Assembly: GCA_963730405.1 (NCBI GenBank)
Contig: CAVSRW010000012.1
Coordinates: forward strand, 62,001-126,000
Direction: 5' to 3'
DNA: 64,000 bases
Source of the DNA: Gaiellasilicea sp963730405
GTDB taxonomy: Bacteria > Actinomycetota > Thermoleophilia > Gaiellales > Gaiellaceae
The notes below the pieces were generated by a model. That model was not told where the DNA came from. It did no database searches and was given only the letters and a program-made list of their open reading frames with translations. Made by a program: the position numbers and the translations under genes. Within the stretch, counting starts at the first letter, position 1. Every line of letters begins with the position of its first letter. Shown in pieces: positions 9,112 to 17,681 of the stretch.

Positions 9112-10326
9112 GTGGCCAACCGACGCCGTCCACGCATTCTCGTCCTCAACCAGTACTACTGGCCCGGTGTCGAGGCGACCGCGCAGCTTCTGACCGAGCT
9201 CTGCGAGGCACTTGCCGAGTTCTACGACGTCAGGGTGATCACGGGGCGCTTGCTCGGTTACGAGGATCAGGCCGACTACGAGCTTCGGCACGGAGTCGAG
9301 ATCATCCGGGTGCACTCGACAGCGTTCGACCGGGCACCTCTGCACCGGCGGGCGATCAACTACTTCACCTACCTGGCTCGCGCACTACGCCGAGGTCTAC
9401 GAGGGCCGAGGCCCGATCTCGTTCTCTCCATGACCGACCCGCCGATGGTGGGCGACGTGGCGCTCGCGGTGGCGCGCCGCTTCCGCGTCCCGCTCGTGGT
9501 CGTCAGCCAGGACGTCTTCCCGGAGATCGCGGTCGAGCTCGGGCGGTTGACGAACCCGTTACTCGTCCGCCTGCTCGATGCGCTGACGCGCCTGTACCTG
9601 CGCCGGGCCGACACCGTCGTCGCGATCGGCGAGACGATGAAGCAGCGTCTCGAACACAAGGGCGTGCGGCCCGAGCGCGTGCAGGTGATCCCGAACTGGG
9701 TCGACACGACGGCGCTCGTGCCTCGGGAGCGGGCGAACTCCTGGGCGCACGCAAACGGCTTCGCCGATCGCTTCGTCGTGATGCATTCGGGCAACATCGG
9801 CCACGCCCAGGACCTCGACACGCTGATTCGAGCGAGTACGCAGCTCGAGGATGTGGCCGAGCTCGCGGTCGCACTGGTCGGCTTCGGGGCTCGGCACGCG
9901 GATTACGTCCGGATGGCGGCGCACCTCCGTGCCGACAAGGTCACCTTCCTCGACTATCAGCCCCGCGAGCTGCTGCCGCAGTCTCTCTCCAGCGCGGACA
10001 TCCACTTCGTCGGACTTGCTCGTGGGCTGAGCGGCTACGTCGTGCCCAGCCGGCTCTACGGCATCCTCGCCGTCGCGCGACCTGTGATCGCCGCGGCCGA
10101 GGAGGACAGCGAGACCGCGCAACTCGTGCACGACGTCGGCTGTGGGATCGTGATCCCCCCGGGCGAGCCGCGCCTGCTCGCCGAGACGATCCGGGCGGCC
10201 GCGGCCGGCGACTACGACCTCGAGGCGATGGGCCGGCGCGGTCGCCTGTGGGTCGAGCGAGAGGCGGATCGAGTGGTTGCGGTCGCTCGCTACAAGCGGC
10301 TGATCGACGACCGATTGCAGCAGTAG
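9112..10326 (+). CDS. Glycosyltransferase family 4 (WcaI-like)
   Basis: About 404 aa. It has the WcaI/colanic-acid-type N-terminus ILVLNQYYWPGVEATAQLL, then SMTDPPMVGDVAL, VVVSQDVFPEIAVELG and VIPNWVDT. The donor domain holds FVVMHSGNIGHAQDLDTL and a SRLYGILAVARPVIAA loop. This sequence set is characteristic of glycosyltransferases that add fucose-type or other sugars in exopolysaccharide loci. It is a single-gene unit lying between the divergent methyltransferase and the response-regulator gene. Confidence 0.91.
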   Translation: MANRRRPRILVLNQYYWPGVEATAQLLTELCEALAEFYDVRVITGRLLGYEDQADYELRHGVEIIRVHSTAFDRAPLHRRAINYFTYLARALRRGLRGPRPDLVLSMTDPPMVGDVALAVARRFRVPLVVVSQDVFPEIAVELGRLTNPLLVRLLDALTRLYLRRADTVVAIGETMKQRLEHKGVRPERVQVIPNWVDTTALVPRERANSWAHANGFADRFVVMHSGNIGHAQDLDTLIRASTQLEDVAELAVALVGFGARHADYVRMAAHLRADKVTFLDYQPRELLPQSLSSADIHFVGLARGLSGYVVPSRLYGILAVARPVIAAAEEDSETAQLVHDVGCGIVIPPGEPRLLAETIRAAAAGDYDLEAMGRRGRLWVEREADRVVAVARYKRLIDDRLQQ

Positions 10327-10400
10327 TCTCCCGAGGTGTCGACTTCCCTCGTTTGGGGGATGGAGAGTCGGCCGCGGATGGCAAAGGATGATCTCTGGGA

Positions 10401-10420
10401 CGTTCCCTGCGGCGGGAACG
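10401..10420 (+). terminator. Hairpin downstream of WcaI-like gene
   Basis: A 7-bp perfect stem (10401-10407 with 10414-10420) around a 6-nt loop, in the 120-nt gap before the response regulator. It has no T tract, so it is only a weak intrinsic-terminator or leader-structure candidate. Nothing else is seen in this gap. Confidence 0.25.
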
Positions 10421-10446
10421 GCGGCGGTTAGGGAGAGGCGGCGGCT

Positions 10447-11082
10447 TTGGGCACGATTCGGGTAGTCCTGGCGGAGGACCACGCGCTGATGCGCGATGCG
10501 GTGAAGCTCGTCTTCGACGAGACAGACGACGTCGCGCTCGTCGGCGAGGTCTCGAACGGGCACCAGCTGCTCCCCTTGCTGAAGCAGGTGGAGGCGGACT
10601 TCGTCCTCCTCGACGTGCAGCTCCCGGGTCTCGACGGGCTCGGCTGCCTCGAAGCGCTCGCCGAGCACCACCCGCAGGTCAAGGTCGCGATGCTCTCGGC
10701 CGTGGAGGACACCCAGGTGATCGAGTCGGCCTTCCGCCGCGGCGCGCACGGGTACATCCTCAAGTCGGTCAACCCGTTCGACCTGCCGGCGGCGATCCGC
10801 CAGATCGTCGACCAGAGCGTGATCCACCGCTCGCTCGCCTCACGCGAGGGCGCGGCGCCGGCTCCGCGTGCAGGCGGTCTCTCGGAGAAGGAAGTCGCCG
10901 TGCTCGTCGAGCTCTGCCACGGGCACACGAACAAGCAGATCGCGTCCCGCCTCTGGCTGAGCGAGCAGACGGTGAAGTTCCACCTGCGCAACATCTACCG
11001 CAAGCTCGGGATCAAGAGCCGGACCGAGGCGCTCCGCTACGCGTACGAGCACGACCTCGCCGTCCGGGCACCCGCAGCCTAG
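10447..11082 (+). CDS. NarL/LuxR-family response regulator
   Basis: A 211-aa cytoplasmic two-component regulator. The receiver domain (1-120) has acidic Glu10-Asp11, phospho-acceptor Asp56 (FVLLDVQLPG) and Lys near 106 (YILKS). A linker and a GerE/LuxR helix-turn-helix (about 147-205) follow, with recognition-helix text SEQTVKFHLRNIYRKLGI. The start appears to be TTG 10447; no better ATG or GTG keeps the first beta strand. No kinase is adjacent. Its HTH is nearly the same as that of the regulator at 27738-28403, so the soluble kinase at 27011 could serve both. Its position ahead of the pilus operon suggests pilus control, which is inference. Confidence 0.93.
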   Translation: MGTIRVVLAEDHALMRDAVKLVFDETDDVALVGEVSNGHQLLPLLKQVEADFVLLDVQLPGLDGLGCLEALAEHHPQVKVAMLSAVEDTQVIESAFRRGAHGYILKSVNPFDLPAAIRQIVDQSVIHRSLASREGAAPAPRAGGLSEKEVAVLVELCHGHTNKQIASRLWLSEQTVKFHLRNIYRKLGIKSRTEALRYAYEHDLAVRAPAA

Positions 11083-11430
11083 CCAGGACTCTCGACGAGC
11101 ACGTCTCCCTCGGCGACGCCGAGGCGCTCGCACTCGCCCGCGGCGAGCTCGAGCACCGTGCTCGCGCGCCTGGCGGCCGCGAACCGCCACGGCCGCAGCG
11201 CGGCCCGGATCGAGACGACGCGGCGCTCGTCGTCGAGGAAGACGACGTCGATCGGGAAGCGCATGAAGTGCGTGTGGACGGAGCTCGTGCGCGGGAAGAG
11301 GAGCCCCGTCTCGGCCGGCAGCTCGGGCCACTCCCATCAGGCCGCGGAAGCGCGTCAGGAACGACGACGCGACGCGCGCGCGGCAGACGAGGCGGCCGTC
11401 GGAGCGCGCGAGGTCCACGTGGTCGGCCAC
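11079..11430 (-). CDS. DUF192 family protein (frameshifted)
   Basis: A small DUF192 protein of about 117 aa. The N-terminal half (VADHVDLARSDGRLVCRARV, then FLTRFRGLMG) is in one frame. The C-terminal half (LPAETGLLFPRTSSVHTHFM, then RFPIDVVFLDDERRVV) is in another. The break is near 11318-11332 and one base restores the family pattern of RGLMGR...LLF....SVHTHFMRFPIDVVFLD. DUF192 proteins are small beta-rich proteins of poorly defined role, often near secretion genes. It converges with the response regulator, whose stop it overlaps. Confidence 0.8.
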
Positions 11431-11468
11431 GCGTCCATTGTCGCCTCTCGCGCCAACCGAAGGTGATC

Positions 11469-11516
11469 CGAAGGGGTGGTCCAACCCACCCCTTCGCGGT
11501 GCGGAGCAGCCTCCGC
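11469..11516 (+). promoter_or_regulatory. Tandem hairpins in the flp pilin leader
   Basis: Two stems precede the pilin gene. The first is an 11-bp perfect stem (11469-11479 with 11486-11496, loop TCCAAC). The second is a 6-bp stem (11501-11506 with 11511-11516, loop CAGC). They lie about 70-120 nt upstream of the start codon, between it and the divergent DUF192 gene. They may be an attenuator, an mRNA-stabilising leader or an operator with dyad symmetry. No known riboswitch consensus was recognised. Confidence 0.4.
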
Positions 11517-11587
11517 CTCCCGCCTAAATGGAACGTGTCAAGCAGTGCCGGATGAAGCCGGCCTGCAAGTTCAAAGGGAGGTAGGGA

Positions 11588-11779
11588 ATGTTCGAGCGGA
11601 TTTCGCTCAAGCTGGGCGAGCTCCTGACGGGGCTCAAGCGCGAGGAGGGCCAGGGCGCGACCGAGTACGCCATGGTCATCGCTTTCATCGTCGTCACCCT
11701 CGGCCTGGGTCTCGGCCTCATGGGTGGCGCGATCGAGACGTTCCTCAGCGACGTTGCCGACGACGATCGGCACGCCTGA
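11588..11779 (+). CDS. flp: Flp-type IVb pilin
   Basis: A 63-aa prepilin, the usual size of Flp pilins. A short charged leader ends EEG, followed by Q22-G-A-T-E26-Y27. Cleavage after Gly21 puts Glu at +5 and Tyr at +6 of the mature protein, exactly the Flp rule. One hydrophobic segment (about 28-49) follows, then a short acidic tail. A strong Shine-Dalgarno (GGGAGG, 11578-11583) precedes the ATG. It is the structural subunit for the Tad secretion genes downstream. No prepilin peptidase is in the window. Confidence 0.95.
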   Translation: MFERISLKLGELLTGLKREEGQGATEYAMVIAFIVVTLGLGLGLMGGAIETFLSDVADDDRHA

Positions 11780-11808
11780 TCTAGGGCTGACGGTCGAGGG
11801 CGCCTGAC

Positions 11809-12357
11809 ATGGATCGGCTGACGACGCACCTGTGTCGACTCCGCGCAGCGCGCTCTCGGCTCGTCCGCCGCACCGTGTTCGCGGGAGCTCCGGGAGCCTT
11901 CGTTCGAAGGCTCTCGGAGCTCCCGCGGGCGGTCGCGGATTCGGAGCGAGGACGGCCAGGCGGTCGGTCGAGTTCGCGATCGCCGCGCTGCTTCTCTGCC
12001 TGATCATCATCGCGATCTTTCACTTCGGGAAGGTCATGAACTACTGGCTCGACCTCAATCACGTGGCGAGCGAGGGGGCGCGGAAGGCGTCGGTCAACAC
12101 GCTCGACACGGATCGTCCTCCGCGGCCGGCTCGAGACGATCGAGCTCCGCGACGGCGGCACCACGTCGATCCCGAACCCGGCGACCATCGCGGTCTGCTT
12201 CCCGGAGGGCACCGGCGACGTCGGCGATCCCGTCGAGGTGCAGGTCGCAGCCGACTACGAGCTGCCGTTCATCGGCGCGACGATCACTCTTCGTGGCAGC
12301 GCGACGATGCGCATGGAGCAGTCCGCGGACTTCGCGGCGGTCGGGACGTGCGTATGA
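11809..12357 (+). CDS. tadE: TadE-like pseudopilin (frameshifted, start uncertain)
   Basis: The core reads EDGQA(S)VEFAIAALLLCLIII, giving the same G|xxxxE prepilin-peptidase pattern as Flp followed by a membrane helix; then NYWLDLNHVASEGARKASVN. After a frame change near 12108 the C-terminal domain reads RLETIELRDGGTTSIPNPAT to SADFAAVGTC and stops at 12357. An extra G near 11963 is needed to read VEF in frame with the leader. The true start lies upstream of 11930; ATG 11809 and GTG 11875 are candidates. TadE proteins are minor pseudopilins needed for Flp pilus biogenesis. The next gene starts within its stop (ATGA). Confidence 0.72.
11881..11926 (+). repeat. 46-nt near-perfect inverted repeat
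   Basis: Arms of 22 nt pair completely around a 2-nt centre: 21 Watson-Crick pairs plus one G-U. It lies between the pilin stop and the first recognisable TadE codons. It has no T tract. It could limit read-through so that pilin outnumbers the assembly proteins, or be an mRNA-end stabiliser. Confidence 0.7.
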
Positions 12358-14293
12358 ACGCCGCGCGCGGGACCGAGTCCATCCTGAACGAGAGACGGCG
12401 GCGTCGTCGTCTTCGTCGGGCTGTTGATGCCGGTCATCCTCTTGTTCATCGCGTTCAGCGTCGACATCGGCAACTGGTGGGTGCACAAGCGCCATCTGCA
12501 GCTCCAGGTCGACGCGGCTGCGCTCGCCGGCGGCGCGCGGTTCAGTCAGTGCTTCCCGGACTTCTCGGCGACTAGCCCGGGAATGACGTGATCGAGGCGG
12601 AGGCGACGAGGTTCGGCGGCGGTCCGGGCTCGACCTACAACGGCCAGGTCGGCAACGCGAACCAGGGCACGATCGGCGCCCTCGTCTACCAGAGCAAGAC
12701 GTACCCCGCCGGCAGCAATCCCGCCGACGACACGAAGGAACAGGACGCCATGCGAGGCGCTGCGAGTTCGACGTCAAGGCGAGCGAGGCGGACTTGCCGC
12801 TGCTCTTCCAGCTTCCCGGGCTCTCGTCGGTCGCCGCGATCAACGCGCACGCGCGCGTCGAGCTCAAGAAGGTGCGGATCTTCGAGGGCATGCTCCCGCT
12901 CGCGGTGCCGGAGGTGCGCCCCAGGCACGTGACGGCGACGTTCGTCGACGAGTCGGGTGCGGCCGTCGGCGCGCCGGTCGCGCTCACCGGGCCGACGGCC
13001 TCGGGTGGGCTCGCGAACTGGACCGGCACCGGCAGCGTCCCGGTCACGGCCGGACGGAAGCTCGGTGTCCGCATCGGCATGGGCCAGAACGCCGGAACGT
13101 GCGCGGCGGCGAACGGGGCGGGCGGCCTCGGCTACTCCTGCTTCGACTCACAGAACTACTCGACGGGCTCGTCGCGGTCGCCGGCTTCAGCGGCTCCGGA
13201 GCCGGGACGCCGGAGCTGACCGACGCGCGCCTCGTTCGAGGTTTGGCCCGTGACGGCGTGCTCGGGTTCGCCCTTCTTCTCCGAGGAGGCGCTGTCCGGC
13301 GGGGCGACGTCCTGCGGCACCGGCGTCCAGGCCAGGGTGCGAATCGCGACCGGCCGCGCGATCGATCCCAGCGCAGGTTCTGAGCTTCGCAAGGCCACGA
13401 TCGAGGGGCCCGGGCTTCAACGAGACCGCTGACTTCACTGACTACGACGCGGGACGGCGTGTGGTCGACGCACGGTACCCCTTCGCGCTGCCGCTCGGCG
13501 AGCGGGAAGTACGACGTCTCGCTCGAGTGGAGACTACGGGAGCCGGTCCGCAGCAGGAGCTTCCCGAATGTCCAGCAGGTCTACAGCGCCGGCGACGACA
13601 GCGGCCCGATCAAGGCCGTCTCGCTCACGGGCGGCAGCGCCCCGGCGACGACGGCGTACTCGCTCGCCGCCGGCACGCAGACGCTGACGGTGAATGTGAG
13701 CCTGGAAGGCAAGCCTCCAGCTGAGCGCCCCCGGCGAGACGGTTCTGCTGCGGCTCACCGGTGGCAGCCGCACGAGCGCCGTCGCCTGCGACGGGCCGGG
13801 TGTGAGCGCTCTTCCGGGACACCGATCATCAACGGCTGCTCGACGCCGTACCAGATCAACGAGATCGGCTACTGCCCGGATCCCGGCGAACCCGGATCCC
13901 AGCGACTGCGTCGCGACGCAGACCGGTGACTTCCGCAACCCGACCACAGGATGCGCTCGACGAGCGCTACGCCGTCCTGTCCGCCGTACAACTATCCCAA
14001 CTACGACCGAAGACGATCCGCGCGTCGTGATCCTGATGGTCACGGACTTCTCGGCTCTCAGCGGTAGCGGCTCGACCGATGTGCCCGTGCTCAACTTCGC
14101 CGCCTTCTACATCGGCGGGTGGACGTGACTCGGCCTGCGCGAACAACTCGCCTGCCCCGCCCGGGCTCGGCGGAAGAACGGAGCGATCTGGGGCCACTTC
14201 GTCTTCTACGCACGACCGAACCCACAGAACGCGAGCGACGAGACGTGCGATCCGACGCTCATCACACCCTGCGTCCCCGTCATGACGCGCTAG
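12354..14293 (+). CDS. TadG-like secreted pilus-associated protein (many frameshifts)
   Basis: It begins MNAARGTESILNER. One shift then gives DGGVVVFVGLLMPVILLFIA, a membrane helix followed by FSVDIGNWWVHKRHLQLQVD and AAALAGGA, the hallmark N-terminus of TadG/Flp-assembly proteins. The remaining ~550 residues form a large extracytoplasmic domain with no family I recognise. Readable blocks are VELKKVRIFEGMLPLAVPEV, NVQQVYSAGDDSGPIKAVSL, VVILMVTDFSALSGSGSTDV and the end RKNGAIWGHFVFYARPNPQN, with stop at 14293. At least eight frame changes are needed, the densest damage in the window. Flanking pilus genes are better preserved, so locally poor consensus is more likely than decay. Confidence 0.62.
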
Positions 14294-14315
14294 GCAATCG
14301 AAGGAGGAGAGACCA

Positions 14316-15099
14316 ATGCAATTCGCAACCAAGCTCGTGTCGACGCGGAGGGGGACGCTGATCGCGGCGCTCCTGATCGCCCTGCTCGCCGGCGCGTCGA
14401 TCCTGCTCTACCTGAACAGCTACCGCGACAGCCTCCAGGCACAGGGTGCCATGGTGACGGTTCTCGTCGCGAAGGACTCGATCCCGAAGGGAACCGCAGG
14501 CAACGTCGTCGCCGAGAAGGATCTGTACACGGTCACGACGATCCGCGAGAGCCAGGTGCTGGACGGGGCGCTGAGCGACCCCGCCTCGCTCCGGGACAAG
14601 GTCGCGGCGCGCGAGATCTTCGAGGGCGCCCAGCTCACGGCCACCGACTTCGTCGCGGCGGGTGACTCGCTCGCCGCCCAGCTGACTGACAAGGAGCGTG
14701 TCATCTCGGTGCCGCTCGACTCCGCGCACGGGCTGATCGACGGGATCGAGGTCGGTAATCGCGTGGACGTGTACGCGGGCTTCAACGTGATCCCGCTCGA
14801 CGCCGGCGGCAGGCCGATCAACGGTGGGCAGGCCCGCCCGATGCTCCGGCGGATCCTTGCAAACGTCCCGGTCCTGGCCCTCGGTGAGAAGAGCAAGGGC
14901 TCGACGAACGTGAGTCTCGGTGTCGACGACGTCGAAGCTGCGGAGGTCGCGTTCGCGTCCGACAACGGCAAGTTGTGGCTCGCCCTGCGGCCGCAGTGCG
15001 GGCGCCAAGGCGTCCCGGCCCGGGATCGTCACGGTCGAGACGATGCTCCTCGGCGTTCCGCCGGTGCAGATCCTGCGCTCGGTGGGAGGCCGGCCGTGA
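14316..15099 (+). CDS. cpaB: Flp pilus assembly protein CpaB/RcpC (frameshifted)
   Basis: An N-terminal membrane helix (about 14-33: LIAALLIALLAGASILLYLN) is followed by a SAF-type domain (VLVAKDSIPKGTAGNVVAEK) and a RcpC/CpaB domain (VISVPLDSAHGLIDGIEVGN, RVDVYAGF). A frame change near 14990 restores SAGAKASRPGIVTVETMLLG and a stop at 15097-15099 overlapping the GTG of cpaE. An AGGAGAG Shine-Dalgarno lies just before ATG 14316. In diderms CpaB/RcpC supports the secretin; here it probably spans the membrane and contacts the cell wall. The unbroken frame from 14316 to 17681 is an artefact of this shift and the one in cpaE. Confidence 0.88.
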
Positions 15100-16281
15100 A
15101 CAGCCGGGGCTTCCACGTCTACGCGGCATTGGAGGCGAACCTCGGTCTGGAGGCAATCCGAGAGGCTTTGCCGGCCGGCACGCCGCTCCGAGCGGTGCAG
15201 CTGGCGGACGTCGGCCGCGCCGGCAGCGAGATCCAGCAGGGCGCGGATCTCGTCATCGTCGGCTGCTCCGAGGCGCACGAGCAAGCGCTCGAGGTGATCG
15301 GCGCCGCGAACGCCCAGCGGGCCGACAGGCCCGTCGTCGTGCTGTACCACGGTTCGCCGAACGGCTTTCTCGAGCGGGCGTTCGAGGCCGGCGCGGACGA
15401 CCTCGTGTCGCTGCCGCAGTCGGCGGGCCAGCTCGGGTTCGCGTTCGAGAAGGCTCTGGCGCGGAGCCGTGGCGCCGGCGCGGCCTCGTCCGAGGGGGCG
15501 ATGATCACCGTGCTCGGGCCGAAGGGCGGCACCGGCAAGACGGTGACGTCGTCCAACCTCGCGGTGGCGCTCGCGCTCGAGGGCAAGCTCGTCCGTCATC
15601 GTCGATCTCGACCTCCAGTTCGGGGACATCGGGCTCGCGCTCGGCCTCGAGCCGACCAAGACGATCTACGACCTCGCCACCTCGGGCGGCACGCTCGACG
15701 GCGACAAGATCGACAGCTTCCTCGCCCAGCACGGCTCCGGCGCGAAGGCGCTTCTCGCGCCTCTGCGCCCGGATCAGGCTGCCGCGATCGGCACCGCCTT
15801 CCTGCGCGAGGTCTTCGAGATCCTCCGCTCGCGGTTCGACTTCGTCATCGTCGACACGCCCCCGGCGTTTTCTCCCGAGGTGATCGCGGCGGTGGACTCG
15901 TCCTCGCACCTGTGCATGGTCGGGATGCTGGACGCGCTGTCGCTGAAGGACACGAAGATCGGGCTCGAGACGCTGGGCGAGATGGGCTACGACCCACGTG
16001 CGATCACGCTCGTGCTCAACCGCGCCGACTCGAGCGTCGGGATCACCCAGCTGGACGTCGAGCAGCTGCTCGGCCGCGCGCCGGACGTGCTCGTCGGCAG
16101 CGACCGGGCGATCCCTCGCGCGCTCACGAGCGGCGAGCCGATCACGGTCGCCGAGCCGAAGTCGAAGGCGGCCCGGTCGTACGCCGCCCTGGCAGAGCGG
16201 TACCTGGCGGTCCCGGCGCTCCCGGTGGCCGCGTCCAACGACAACGGGCGGCGGCGGCTGCTGCTGCGGAAGGCGAGCTGA
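15096..16281 (+). CDS. cpaE: Pilus assembly ATPase CpaE/TadZ (frameshifted)
   Basis: An N-terminal receiver-like domain (about 1-125) lacks an obvious phospho-acceptor context. It is followed by a MinD/ParA-type ATPase with a deviant Walker A (GPKGGTGKTVTSSNLA, about 141-156), VIVDLDLQFGDIGLALGL after a one-base frame change near 15590, and FVIVDTPPAF. TadZ/CpaE proteins localise the pilus machine to a site in the cell. Start is GTG 15096, overlapping the cpaB stop; cpaF follows after 2 nt. About 395 aa when repaired, normal for the family. Confidence 0.9.
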
Positions 16282-16283
16282 CG

Positions 16284-17681
16284 ATGGAGCTGCACGAGCG
16301 GATCGCGAACTCGCCGGTGGGGCCGGCGCTGCGGGCCACGAACGGCGACGGCACTGCGCCCGACCCGTTCGCGGAGCTGAAGAACAGGATCCACCTGGCG
16401 CTCGTGAGCGAGCTCGGGCCGCGCCTGTTCGACGTCGAGGACAGCGGCGCCGTCCGCGCTCGCGTCGAGTCGGAGATCGGCGACCAGCTCTCGCAGGAGG
16501 CGGGGATCTCGCGCGACGACCGGGCGCGGCTCGCCGCGGAGATCGCGGACGACATCTTCGGCTACGGCCCGCTCGAGCGGCTCCTCTCCGACCCGACCGT
16601 GTCGGAGATCATGGTCAACGGCCCTCGCGACATCTGGATCGAGCGCGGCGGCCTGCTCTCGCCGACGACGCTGACCTTCACGGACTCCTCGCACCTGCGC
16701 CGGATCATCACGAAGATGGTCGGCCAGATCGGCCGGCGGATCGACGAGTCGTCGCCGCTCGTCGACGCGCGCCTGCCCGACGGCTCGCGCGTGAACGCGA
16801 TCATCCCGCCGCTGTCCCTCTCGGGCCCGCTGCTGACGATCCGCAAGTTCGCGCAGAACCGCTTCCGCATGTCCGAGCTGATCGAGATCGGCACGCTCAC
16901 GGAGGAGTCGGCCTCGTTCCTCGAGAGCTGCATCAAGGCGGAGCTGAACATCCTGATCTCGGGCGGAACCGGCTCCGGCAAGACGACGTTCCTGAACGCC
17001 CTCTCCGAGGCGGTGCCGGACAGCGACCGGATCGTCACGATCGAGGATGCGGCCGAGCTGCAGCTCAACCAGCGGCACGTCCTCCGGCTCGAGTCGCGGC
17101 CGAAGAACATCGAGGGCGAGGGCGAGATCACGATCCGCGACCTCGTCCGGAACGCGCTCCGCATGCGCCCCGACCGGATCATCGTCGGCGAGGTCCGAGG
17201 CGCCGAGGCGCTGGACATGCTCCAGGCGATGAACACGGGCCACGAGGGCTCGCTCTCGACCGTGCACGCCAACTCGCCTCGCGACGGCCTCAACCGCCTC
17301 GAGACGATGGTGCTGATGGCCGGGTACGAGCTGCCGCTGCGCGCGATCCGCAGTCACGTCTCGTCCGCGCTCGACCTCGTGATCCAGCTCGACCGGCTCG
17401 ACGACGGCTCCCGCCGCGTGGTCGAGATCTCCGAGGTGCAGCGGATGGAGGGCGAGGTGATCACGCTCCAGAAGCTGTTCGAGTTCAAGATCGACCACTT
17501 CGACGAGGAGCGGCGGATCGTCGGCCGGCTCCACCCGACCGGGCTCCGCCCCGGCTTCCTCGGCAAGTTCGAGCGGCACGGGATCGAGCTCCCGCTGAGC
17601 CTCTTCGGGGGCACGGCCAGCGCGATCTACGGCGCAAACGCGGCCGGTCTCCCCGAGTGGGGGAACGGGAGCGACCGATGA
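16284..17681 (+). CDS. cpaF: Tad secretion ATPase CpaF/TadA
   Basis: A 465-aa type II/IV secretion ATPase with IFGYGPLERLLSDPTVSEIM and VNGP in the N-terminal domain. It has Walker A GGTGSGKTTF (about 226-235), an Asp box (VTIEDAAELQL), Walker B (IIVGEVRGAEALDML) and a His box (TGHEGSLSTVHANS). It is a cytoplasmic hexameric motor that powers Flp pilus extension and possibly retraction through the TadB/TadC platform. The first ~70 residues form an alpha-helical leader. The stop overlaps the next ATG (ATGA). It is intact, in contrast to the upstream genes. Confidence 0.96.
   Translation: MELHERIANSPVGPALRATNGDGTAPDPFAELKNRIHLALVSELGPRLFDVEDSGAVRARVESEIGDQLSQEAGISRDDRARLAAEIADDIFGYGPLERLLSDPTVSEIMVNGPRDIWIERGGLLSPTTLTFTDSSHLRRIITKMVGQIGRRIDESSPLVDARLPDGSRVNAIIPPLSLSGPLLTIRKFAQNRFRMSELIEIGTLTEESASFLESCIKAELNILISGGTGSGKTTFLNALSEAVPDSDRIVTIEDAAELQLNQRHVLRLESRPKNIEGEGEITIRDLVRNALRMRPDRIIVGEVRGAEALDMLQAMNTGHEGSLSTVHANSPRDGLNRLETMVLMAGYELPLRAIRSHVSSALDLVIQLDRLDDGSRRVVEISEVQRMEGEVITLQKLFEFKIDHFDEERRIVGRLHPTGLRPGFLGKFERHGIELPLSLFGGTASAIYGANAAGLPEWGNGSDR

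Noticed and set aside
10327..10446. A c-di-GMP riboswitch upstream of the response regulator, because of the GGCAAA and GGGA words.
   Set aside because: The conserved GEMM-I core and receptor were not found; only a simple 7-bp hairpin is present.
12094..14293. The TadE/TadG region read as a decayed pseudogene remnant.
   Set aside because: Neighbouring pilus genes are intact and conserved blocks persist to the natural stop, so locally bad consensus is more likely. Not fully excluded.
14316..17681. A 1,121-aa continuous reading frame suggesting a CpaB-CpaE-CpaF fusion protein.
   Set aside because: Two compensating one-base shifts (near 14990 and 15590) link the genes. In the corrected frames each gene has its own start and stop.
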